64,000 nucleotides of DNA from Calycina herbarum (taxonomy: Eukaryota > Ascomycota > Leotiomycetes > Helotiales > Pezizellaceae), in the NCBI GenBank assembly GCA_001414485.1, contig LLEY01000196.1, positions 40,829 through 104,828 on the forward strand. The letters are read 5' to 3'. The notes beneath the pieces are model-generated. The model saw only the letters and a program-made list of their open reading frames with translations. It searched no databases and was not told where the DNA came from. The position numbers and the translations under genes are program-made. Below are positions 24,761 through 34,178 of this stretch, in pieces. Position 1 is the first letter of the stretch; each line of letters opens with the position of its first letter.

Positions 24761-24814
24761 AATATGTAGATGGTTAACGCAAAGTTATCAACGAATCCTT
24801 TTCTTTGGGAGGAT

Positions 24815-24822
24815 TATATAAA
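24815..24822 (+). promoter_or_regulatory. TATA box of the secreted-protein gene at 24969
   Basis: TATATAAA 147 bases upstream of the ATG. The distance allows for a leader of about 100 bases. Confidence 0.5.
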
Positions 24823-24968
24823 CCAAAGCTGACTTGCTAGCCACAACTTGAACCCATTTTCAAAGCTATCCTGGTGCTACATAAGGTAACGAGTACCAAC
24901 TAACTTCTTTACAATATCAATCATCACTCTTATATACTGAGCGTTTTCTGAGCTCAAAATTCAACAAA

Positions 24969-26035
24969 ATGTCGAGACTATGGGGCTTCCCCTCTCTTCT
25001 CTTTCTGTTCTATCTCTTCGCTCTTTCAAGCTGTCGAATTGCTGAAAGGTATGTTTAAGTTCTAATGAAATTCCAGGTCAAGGCTGATAGAACCTCAAGA
25101 GTAAATACCGGTGGCAGAATTGGTGCCCGGCAAGATTTCCATGAAAAGCTCGTCGGACTAGAAGCACTTGCTTTGAAAAGGGCGCCATGGAACATCAATG
25201 CTATTGATGAAAACAATATCTTTGGGGTTGGAAAAACAAATGACACTACCTATGGCTTGAAAAGGCGCGCCGGCACTCCTGAGCCCGGCCAAGGGGACAT
25301 GGTCCTGAGTTTGTGGAAGAATACCCAGGTCAAGGTCCCCGTCAACAACAAGTTTACCAAATTCGATATTACGCCTGACATAACACGCGTTATGACAACA
25401 GGCACATGCTACGGGTGTACAGCAGTAGTAATGGTCAGTCTACTACAATATACTAACCCTTCCTTCTGATTAGTGCATTCATTAACTGAAATCACAAGTG
25501 TTCGGCAACCGGCAAGATTTGCATCTTTGCCCATTTCCGCCAGTCCAATAAAGAGTCCGATACATGGGCAAAAGGCGACAAGCAAGATGCTGATTTCGGT
25601 GAAAATGTTATAGACCCGATCGAGGGTGCAATCATCGAGTACGAGGAACAGCTCGGCAAGAACCCATTCTGTGTGGTCTTCACTCCTGCCACCGCATCAA
25701 ACAGCTTCTATTATCCATGGCGAATCAAAGGACCTGATACCATCACTGAGTCCATTACTCAGGCTTGTCCTATGGCCACGATCCTCAACATTGGGTACAA
25801 CTATGCTGGTGCCAAGGGTGATTGGTCCGATGACAGGGCCTGGGGCAAGCTCGTTCTGGAGTGGAAAGGTTCCGCGAGTTCGTGCGCAGGTCCCTCGTCT
25901 ATCTTGAATGTCTTTGCGGAAGAGAACTGGTGGCGATCTCTACGGTTCGATGACAACGGGAACCCAGTAGCTGACGACAAGACACCGTGTCAGTCTCAAC
26001 ATGGCTCAGAAGACGGGTTTAATGAAGGGCCTTAG
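24969..26035 (+). CDS. Secreted protein with Gly-Cys-Thr...His signature (possible Cys-His deamidase-like fold), 316 aa
   Basis: Three exons: 24969-25048, 25100-25433 and 25499-26035. Intron 1 is 51 bases (GTATGT...TCAAG, ends in phase 2). Intron 2 is 65 bases (GTCAGT, branch TACTAAC, ends ACAAG). The protein starts with a hydrophobic signal peptide (MSRLWGFPSLLFLFYLFALS). The key feature is GCTAVVMCS..., with Cys133 and His150 in the AHF motif after a short beta-hairpin-like stretch. The broken gene at 28952-30001 has the same pattern (GCTSVIV...GHFWE). Cys-then-His after 15-17 residues is the arrangement of the CNF1/BLF1 and CheD deamidases; that relation is inference from spacing only. Several further Cys suggest disulfides. 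It lies between two degraded repeat blocks. Confidence 0.85.
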
Positions 26036-26439
26036 AGGCTTTGTCAGAAATTGCCGATAAATACCATGAGTTACTCCATATGGGATTCTGAACACTCGAA
26101 AAAATATCAGACAGTAGTTGATATTTACCAGTGAATGATCGATAATTGTAAAAATCGTGCAAATCCAAAAAATTGTGCCCGTTATTATTGACGAATTGTT
26201 GCTATATAACGATGATATCAGGGATAAGGGAGAATTATTAACATCATGGTCAAGTTATATTGTCAACCGTCATATAATCAATTGAATGTCCAGTTACCAT
26301 TTGTTCTGGTTATTTTACCACAGCCCTCTTCCCATATTTTTTTTTACCAGCTATTAGGATCATCCCAACCCGATCCTTCTGGCTTAATCAGTATTTTAAT
26401 ATCAGTAGTCCTGTAACCCAATGTTGCCAGCAGTGTAGA
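26036..26439. other. 3' flank of the secreted gene, no feature seen
   Basis: AT-rich, no coding frame. Contains a T-run at about 26337-26345. Composition is normal up to about 26440, where the CTACT-rich block starts. Confidence 0.5.
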
Positions 26440-27032
26440 GAAAAACTACTCAACTACTCAAGACTACTCGAGTAGTACTCTTGAGTAGTAGAGTAGAGTA
26501 TAAGTAGCGGGTCGGATAAGTAGAGTAGAGTAGTGACTTAAGACTACTCGAGTAGTCTTGAGTAGTCTTAGTAATATTTATATATTAGCATTTATAAGGC
26601 TTATAAAGCTTATTATTAGTAATATTAGTAATTATATATAAAAAGAACTTATATTTATAATTATATAATTAATAGCTAATTTATTAAGACTATTATTAAA
26701 GGAATTACATAGTAAATAGAGTAGAAAGAAGGTTTCGTTTAAGCTCTCAGTAGCTCTGAAACGCCACCTCGACGCTACTCCGGATCCCCGGTCCGATCGG
26801 TCCGATTCGGCCCGTACTACTCGAGTACTACTCGAGTAGAGTAGAGTAGTGATTAAAATCCCTTAAGTAGAGTAGAGTAGAGGTTACTACTCTACTCTAC
26901 TCTACTCTTTTCCTATACTATAACGTACTATTTAACTACTTAGATAACTTCTACTTAGCTTATTTAAACGACATCTTTATCTATTTCTTAAACGTACTCG
27001 AGTACGAGAAACACGTACGTAAGGTTCTATAA
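26440..27032. repeat. Degraded block rich in ACTACTC/GAGTAGT palindromes
   Basis: Repeated actactcgagtagt and gagtagagtagag motifs occur at 26445-26580 and, after an AT-rich stretch, again at 26810-26920, partly as inverted copies. It may be the two ends of a small degraded DNA transposon with (GAGTA)n-type termini, but I could not define the limits or a target duplication. RIP-like composition. Confidence 0.5.
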
Positions 27033-28952
27033 CAGCACGAAACGGATACTACTACAAAAGAGGCATATAGGAGTGCGTTCGATAGAATAACATATCCGAA
27101 TACTAGGCTCTGATACGAAGGAAAAGACCAAATTAGTCTTTTCTAATAGAGAGAGTAAGGGTATCTATATATAAGAGGTCGGACAATAACAAAGTCCGAA
27201 CCGATCTAGCTCTTATAATCCTGAAACAACATCCGTCACGTAACCTATCTGGTACGTAACCTTAGCAATTCAGATGGCTAGCTATTACAAATATAGTTAA
27301 GAGAGTTTAGAGCTTTCTTAGTTTCTATAACTTCTACTAAAGGTTTATATATAACTATAGAGTTATTACTAAGCTACTCGTACGCTTTACTAAGGACACT
27401 ATACTCTTCGATTTTAATTAGAACTGCTAGAATATATTTAAGAAGCTTAAAGTATATCTTACTTTAGTACTAGTTTTATAACACTACTATAACAGTCTAG
27501 TCACATTCGAGCTCTCGATCACGTGCGGTCACGTGCCATGTATTCCGAGCTTCTGCCGAGACCTCGCTTATTATAGTTAAATAGAAGAGATAGAGCTTAA
27601 CTCTCCTCTTTTCTTCTTAGTTTAGTTTTTCTTAATATTGAATACTATTCTATAAGTATCTCTTTTGATATACTTATAAAGAGCTATTATAGAGACCTTC
27701 TATTTAGCTATCTAGTACTATATTCTGAGCTTTATAGATAAAATCTCTTAAAGTGTCTAAAGAAATAATTTTAGTATTATAATAAGCCTAGAAATAATAC
27801 TCTTAGATATATCTTTTTATCTAGGCTTTAATATATTCTATAAAGTTATAATCTAGAGAGTAAGAAGGCTAGATAATCTAAGAGATATCTCTCTTATAAA
27901 GGTTATCTTCTATCTTCTAAGATTAGTAGTAGAATATACTATCTTATTACTAAACTATATATACTCTCTATTTATCTCTCTATCTATAAAAATAAGACTC
28001 TATCTAGGATAGTATAATCTTATTATACTTCCTAGAATCTATAGAGCTCTATTCCTTCTCCTAGAACGTCCTTGGTCTCTTTCTACCTAATCTATATATT
28101 ATAACAGTTCTATAGAAGTAGAGTAGAGAAGTAGTCTATTCGTGGTATTAACGCGAATACTAAGATAAGAAGAGAAGAGAAGAGCTAAGCTCTCGCTCTA
28201 TTTAACTATACTAAGCGAGGTCTTTTAGAGGAAGCTCGGCAAAGCACGAACAGGTGCTCGCTATACGTGATCGAGCTGTATATAACTAGAGCTGTTATAT
28301 ATATAACACTATAGAATATCTAACTTAGTCTTCTTAAGTACTTATATTATAGATATTCTAGATAGTACTAATCCCTCTTAATCTCTTTAAGATCTCTCTC
28401 TATAAGTACTATAACATAGCTTTATATAAAAGCCTCTTTATATACCTAAACCTCGTCTAAGAAGTATTACTAAAAGAGCCTCTCTTCTGTCTAAGTTATA
28501 GCCTCTTTTACAAAAGTAAGCCGTTGGCTCTTATAATATTATAGCTTAGAGAAGCTCCTTCTTTTAGCTATACGCCTACTATAACCGATCTACTAAAACG
28601 CTATCTAAATAGCTTTCTCGCTATAGTTCTAAAGCTAAGAGAACTAGAGTATAAAATAGGTAATATAGTAGAAGAGAATATATCAGTTTCGTAGTTTAGT
28701 AAGAAGTTAGCTATAATAGCCAGCTATTAGAATTGCCGAGGTTACGTCACGGATATTATTTTAAGAGAGTAAGAGCTAGATAGGTTTCAGACTTTGTTAT
28801 TGTCCGACCTCTTATACATAGATGCTCTTACTCTCTCTATTAGAAAGACTAATTTAGTCTTTTCCTTTGTATTAGAGCCTAGCATTCGGATATGTTATTC
28901 TATCGAACGCACTCCTATATACCTCTTTTATAGTAGTATCTGTTTCGTACTA
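27033..28952. mobile_element. Foldback element with ~250 bp inverted arms, RIP-degraded
   Basis: 27033-27305 aligns with the reverse complement of about 28690-28952 over nearly its whole length. Shared blocks include aggagtgcgttcgatagaat and aagaggtcggacaataacaa. The middle (about 1.4 kb) is AT-rich and holds a second inverted-repeat element. The right arm ends where the coding frame of the next gene begins, so this insertion probably removed that gene's 5' half. No transposase can be read with confidence. Confidence 0.75.
27488..28299 (-). mobile_element. Inner inverted-repeat element, possible Tc1/mariner remnant
   Basis: Arms at about 27488-27625 and 28165-28299 are inverted copies (shared: ctcgatcacgt, gacctcgctta, tatagttaaatag). 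Between them the - strand gives a broken reading with LIFIDREINREYI-like segments that recall the middle of a Tc1/mariner DDE transposase; this is a weak resemblance. The element sits inside the larger foldback element, so it is a later insertion or part of a compound structure. Confidence 0.5.
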
Positions 28953-30001
28953 TTGGGGTTCCTTCTTCGGTTCAATATTCCATTAAGGACCTGTTCAATC
29001 CATTCCTCACAGGAAGAGAACCATCGTCAGGCTGCACCTCGGTTATTGTGTTTTCAGACAGGGGAATCTGGTTCGGCCATTTTTGGGAGACAACCAAAAT
29101 CCTCGATCCAGCAGGCTTCCAGAATTCGCTCGACTTTCTTCGGAATGGAGCGCGCAACGTTGATGCAACACCCAACTTCCCCTCACTCGCGTCAGTCGTC
29201 GACGATTAATTTAGTGATGATGCACTCTTTATTGAAGCTGTTATTTGGGCCCCCAACCAAGTTAACAGAGAGGGTCTATTATTTCCAGACAGTGGAAATT
29301 TGGCGCCTACAGACCCCATATGGTATACGCAGGTGGCTGCTGTTCAAAAGAGAGCAGAGATAATTTCCTCTATTGAACGACCACCTGTAGCTGCCGGTTC
29401 TCTATGGATTGGTTTCAGCACATTGACCTACGAAGTCTTCGGGGTTCTCAAACAGGCTCCGCCTGAGAAAAGACTCATTGCGATCGGTTAGTAAATTCTC
29501 TAAAGTGCCCTTTTCCTAAGTCTTCACTTATCTCCACTAAGAGAACGAGAAACAAAAAGTTTATGCTAATACCTTGTAGAGTACTCGGGAGGCTATAGTA
29601 AACAAACGGAAGGTCTATGCACCTACTCGCGGGCCATCAGAGTGCACAGCCAGGGGCAAATTGCAAGTTTATTTCCGTTTGGGTGGCTAGACGATTCTGC
29701 AACTTGCAAACGACAAATTGGAGGAACCTATTCTGCGAATATTGATACACTGTTTGTTGCCCAAGACTCAGAGGGTGAAGCTGAGATTATAGCTTTCCCT
29801 GACCTGGCGAAGTCTCCTGTGCAGACACAGATAATGCCACCTCAGCCTCCGACCACACAAGAACCAATCTTGCCTGTACTAGCGACTATGGTCACTAGTG
29901 CGGCACCATCCATCCATCGGGTGAAACTTTATGTGCCAACTTTCACTTTCTTCCTAGTAGAAACTCTGTTAGCTCAAACTGTAACAGCGATCCGAACTTA
30001 A
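28952..30001 (+). pseudogene. Truncated relative of the 24969 secreted protein, with premature stop
   Basis: An open frame starts exactly at the edge of the foldback element and reads ...VPSSVQYSIKDLFNPFL, then the Gly-Cys-Thr signature with Cys at 29033-29035 and His (GHFWE) at 29078-29080, 15 residues apart. An in-frame TAA at 29207-29209 replaces a probable CAA (Gln), the RIP-type change. After it the frame stays open to an intron at 29487-29579 (GTTAGT...TTGTAG, 93 bases, phase 1). Exon 2 runs from 29580 to the stop at 29999-30001. No start codon, signal peptide or promoter remains. The family is otherwise secreted. Probably a dead tandem relative of 24969-26035. Confidence 0.75.
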
Positions 30002-30978
30002 CCGTTACTTTCCCACCAATCCGTAGGCGTTCTCTGCCCACTCCGGCGCCTTGATAGAGGAGAAGAAAGGTAGGAGATTTTTAGTTTGAGATATATCACC
30101 GATGGCGAATCCAGAATCGAAGATTCGGTTACTTGGCGATAGAGATGCATCGGTATAAGACATTCTTTTCAAGGGTCGACAGTGGAAGGCGTTACTGGAG
30201 TAAACGAAGACTTATGGAGAATAGGCTCTTTTGGTTTTTTTGAATTTTAATCCTATCTTTAGTTAAGTTTGTATTTACTAAATCATCTTTTCAATTTTTT
30301 CTATTAACAAAATACTGTACAAAATCTCAAGATTTCGCAGCCTTTTCACAAGATATATATTATTACACCTTTTCTTATATCCACTGCTCTCTCTTTTATA
30401 TCTCCCCGAGAAGTCTCTCTAAGTTTTATGTCTTTGTAATCGCGAGAAGTTCTTCGCGCTAGCCTCTACCGTTTTAGAGCAGAATAGCAGGATTCAACCA
30501 TTTTAGTACATATGGAGATATTGCTGCTTTTGGTTTGTTAAATAGCGTCGCTCCTTAGGAACTCTTTCCTTCCTTGTAGTTAATTTATTTCATCAACCAG
30601 TACTTCCCCTAGGCGTATACTCTCACATCTCTTGTCCTCCACATCTGCAGCGGTTGTTGATGGCCAAGTTTGTGTAGGGATAATTTGAATTACCCATGGG
30701 CTAGCTTAAGCTGGTATACGTTTAGAATAAGAGGCCTGTTATACGGCGGAATCGCACTCTAGGCAAAATAGCCACCTTTTTTTCTGAGCCGAACTATAAA
30801 ATACATATTGCTAGCTACAAGAAAGCTCTTGATTATGTACAACTAGACTACCAGAAGCCTCAGGCACCCCTAGAAGCATGCGCCCAATTTTGTGACAAAA
30901 GGAGCCTTCGCTAAAATAGACAATAAATAAATAAATGAGCCTTTATTTTCTTAATCCATCCATCCTCCTCCTTCTATG
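30002..30978. other. Intergenic, no feature seen
   Basis: AT-rich with several T-runs (30235-30300). No coding frame of note and no repeat recognised. It separates two convergent genes, so it should hold both 3' ends. Confidence 0.5.
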
Positions 30979-32190
30979 TTAAGCAGGAATTTGCAGCATT
31001 TCAGTGGGAGCATCAAAATATGGATCCGTGACATAAGTTGTATAGTCTCTTTCGTCGGCACACATACCACCACCAGTAGGTCCAATATGAGCGCAATGAA
31101 CTAGAAGATGGGGTAGTCAGTACTCGCCTATCAAAAAATGTCTCGGGATTCGGCACAGGATAAATGCTAGGATTCGGGAATGATTCAGGAATGATTCAAG
31201 AGAAAGGAATTAGGAGAACAGTGCCCCCATTACCTACCATCAGGCCTAAACGGCACCATGTTAACGTGGATATCTCTGCACGACAGTGTATTCATTCCAA
31301 GCTGCCACGCTTCGCCGAATGGAATTTGGGTCGTCAAGAAGCTCATACAGGCGTTCGTATCAGCATACTGTTTCAGGTCTCCAACGCAGTATTGAGCCTC
31401 AGCAGCACATATTGACCCTGCAGTGGCATTGGTCAAGGCGGCCTGGACCGCAGCTGGATCCGACAACCCCAACTTTTTAGCGGCGGCAACTGCTAAAGTT
31501 GAGAACTGCCAATCCATCCATTTGAATACGGCATCGTACTGACTCATCTTTCCCTCCTCGTCGAAGTTGATGAAGCTTTGGATCTGAATATAGCTGATCA
31601 AGTTGAGACTAGAGATGTTGAATGGAATCAAAACCGTGTTTGAGACGAGATTTCCTTGTCCAACAAATTGTGTAAATGTATAGTTGATAGGAGCGCCGAT
31701 GACATTAAAACCGGCTGGGTGATGGGGAAGTTAGTATTTTCCTATTAAGAAATTTCTCGGGATACGGCATAGGATAAATGATGGGTTTTAGGAATGTCAG
31801 GAAGGATTTAGGAGTGATTTAAAAGAGAAGAAAGTGGAAAAACTGTGTCCCTATTACCTACCGGATGATTGGAGATTGCAGAAAATTCCGAAGAGGTATT
31901 CGGTGTTGAGTTCGGCACCTTCGAATGTGCGTGTGACGTCTATTCTTCCTTGGATATTGTCCGCAAAGAGCGGAGAGTTGACGAGCTCTGATTGTATGCA
32001 GTTGTTTGGATACCTAGTATCATTCTCAGTTACGCACTGGGAAAGCAAGCCCATAGCGAATAACTTACATAAAATTATCCCAGAAGTTGGATGTAAGGTT
32101 ATACAACTGTTCTTGGGTATAGTTGGGTACCGCAGATACTATTGACCCGCCAGCCAAGGCTGTCCATATCAGAATAGAGGCCAAGATCAT
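30979..32190 (-). CDS. Secreted protein of unknown function, 290 aa, four exons, two introner-like introns
   Basis: Exons, in transcript order: 32190-32069, 32013-31862, 31714-31238 and 31100-30979, 873 nt in all. The frame stays open through all joins. Intron 1 is 55 bases (GTAAGT...ACTAG). Introns 2 and 3 are 147 and 137 bases and similar to each other. The N-terminus MILASILIWTALAGGSIVSA is a signal peptide. The mature protein has spaced Cys (NNCIQS, FCNLQS, EAQYC, ACMSFL, LSCRDIH) and ends in a conserved-looking block RPDVHCAHIGPTGGG with acidic tail. I recall similar ends in uncharacterised fungal secreted proteins but know no function. Three N-x-T/S sites near the N-terminus fit secretion. 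Confidence 0.85.
31101..31237 (-). repeat. Introner-like intron copy 1 (intron 3 of the 290-aa gene)
   Basis: A 137-base intron, sense start GTAGGTAATGGGGGCAC, branch TACTGAC, end CTTCTAG, phase 1. It aligns end to end with 31715-31861, including GTAGGTAAT, CATTTATCCT and ATCCCGAGA blocks. The adjoining exons are unrelated to each other. Confidence 0.85.
31715..31861 (-). repeat. Introner-like intron copy 2 (intron 2 of the 290-aa gene)
   Basis: A 147-base intron, sense start GTAGGTAATAGGGACAC, branch TACTAAC, end CACCCAG, phase 1. It is about three-quarters identical by eye to 31101-31237, far beyond what splice signals explain. Confidence 0.85.
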
Positions 32191-34008
32191 ATTGACAGCT
32201 CGGTGGTCCTGGTCCTAAATGAAGCGAAGAAGAAGTATGCTTCTAGTATTGGAACTTTGAAGGCCTTCCATACCTTAAATACAACTGGAATGAAGCCAAT
32301 TCCGGTATGACATCGACAACTGGTACTCCACTCAATGAAAAGCTCAGCTCATGCACACGCTTTAAGGGGTATCTTATGTGTATAAATCGGGCCAATTATA
32401 AGCTGTGAATCGTAAGGTCGCAATCTCTTTGGTAATTTCGTCTAGGTGTGTACGATTCATGAACCATGAGGCAAAGCAATCCGAGCGGCACAAGAAAAAA
32501 AGCATTCTTTGCCATACTGTGGTCAGTGATTTGAGTAAGCCTGTTGGTGCCTTGATCGGGAACCCAATTTAATCCGGAATCTCTATACGGGAGGCAACCT
32601 TCAAAACCTGGTAGATAATAAAACGCACCTTGTAAGGAGGTACGACTGGAATTGGAAAATAGGTGTAGAAAATAGAAAATTCTCAAGCTCTCTCTTTTTA
32701 ATATATACCTTTGAAATTGTGGGTTTGAAATTTTAAGTATTGATCCAAGCTTTTAGAGATTGTTGGTAGATTATGTGACCTTGAAACAATCACGTCAGCG
32801 AGGCTATCTCAATCTCTGACCTTAAATCAACTTCTAGAGTCAGACACCCATCAATTAACAAAGCATACGTATCGCAACACAGTGACATTCGTGTCCGTTT
32901 GATGAAAGCACGCATACCGACAGAAATACTAGGAGAAGAAAATAGTAGGGTTGAGCTGTTTAAAAATTTGTTAGATAAATAAAAGACCCCGGCCCCATGC
33001 CGGACTCGGCAGGGGGGCCGCGCCCTAGGAGGAAAATATTTGATCCGCTATCGTTGGACACAGCACCAAATACAAAGACGATGACGTATAAGTTTCAGTT
33101 AAGAATAATGAAGAATAGTTTATCTAGAGAAGAATTATACCAAGATATCTTTATAATTAAGAGGCTTGTTATCTTTAGAAAAACAATTTAATTAACTTCA
33201 TTGTCCCAAGCGTTTTAGTATAATGAATTTCAGCAAATTTGTTTCGAGTATCGTAGTTACATACTATCGTGGTAAGTATAAAACTTCAAGTTAAGAGTTC
33301 CTCTACTAGATAAAACTGCCTTTTACATTATAATCTCAACTCGTGCCAAACAACTCGGATATTTTAGTTTTGACAAAGCTTGTTACGAGTACTAAGCTTG
33401 CATATAATCGCCGTAAGTATGCCCTGAAAAATATCTTGTCCAAAAGATCTCGAAGAATTAAATGATAGTATAGAGAAATAATACGATTTCCTCCTTCCTT
33501 ATTAGGGGAGACAGCTCAAGGCACGCGTTTGACGAGCGATTGTCGGCTAGCTCGAGGTTGAGAATGCGGAGAACAATCCAATGGAAGAGCGCTCAAGGTA
33601 TCCTTTGGAACTCTAGGTTGTGGATGTCAATCTGAGAGAAGAATGCTCAAGGTGCGCATCTATAGATTGGACGTCAGTTTGGCTTGAGAATCGGTTGTTT
33701 GTGATTCACGATAGTATACACGATGCAAGTTTCAACAACAATGAGAATGTCACAAAGTCTATTAGCCAGCAGTTGTTCCGAAATAAGGCTACTGTAAATA
33801 GCATATTGCATGAGGAGGTGATATTAAGAAAACAAAATCTACCCAATGTTCCACATGGAGAACACATCGCTCTAGGACATCGGACAAGCGAAGATGTTCA
33901 AGGCTTTAGTTAAAGCATTTCTGTTTGATACTTGAATCTTCTTACTTCTAGTTTTGTTTACAGAGACTTGTCTGGGATTGAATGGGAGGAAGCGAAAGTC
34001 CGCTTATT
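32191..34008. other. Intergenic; two weak open frames only
   Basis: It holds the promoter side of the 290-aa gene. A 39-codon frame with a hydrophobic start (MAKNAFFLVPLGLLCL, 32515 down to 32396, -) could be a small secreted peptide or an exon, but nothing else supports it. A 97-codon frame at 33620-33913 (+) has no recognisable family. 32940-33500 is AT-rich with no feature. Confidence 0.4.
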
Positions 34009-34178
34009 ATCCCTTCCAATGCAGTAAGGTAGCTTTCAAAACGTGCGCTGAAAGTGGATGCTTTTGATCGAAACTTTAAACGAGTGCCACTTTCGAAGCA
34101 ATCGAGACTCAGAAAGTCTTCATATATACCCACTTTTCAGGGCACGGTTTGAAAGCTACCTTACTACATTGGAAGAGA
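34009..34178. mobile_element. MITE-like element, ~170 bp, with ~35 bp inverted ends
   Basis: The left end reads TATCCCTTCCAATGCAGTAA and continues GGTAGCTTTCAAAACGTGC. The right end is its reverse complement with about four mismatches. The inside has no coding frame. The size and structure fit a miniature inverted-repeat transposable element; a target duplication is not clear. Confidence 0.7.

Larger units (their letters stand above)
24261..24968. other. Intergenic region with tandem repeats and promoter of the next gene
   Basis: AT-rich and without a coding frame. It contains the 39 bp repeat family (24510-24740) and the TATA box at 24815. The leader before the ATG at 24969 includes ctcaaaattcaacaaa, a normal fungal start context. 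Confidence 0.6.

Noticed and set aside
25049..25076. A 28-base first intron (GTATGT...TTCCAG) in the 24969 gene
   Set aside because: Too short and out of phase (runs into TAA). The next acceptor at 25099 gives a 51-base intron with the correct frame.
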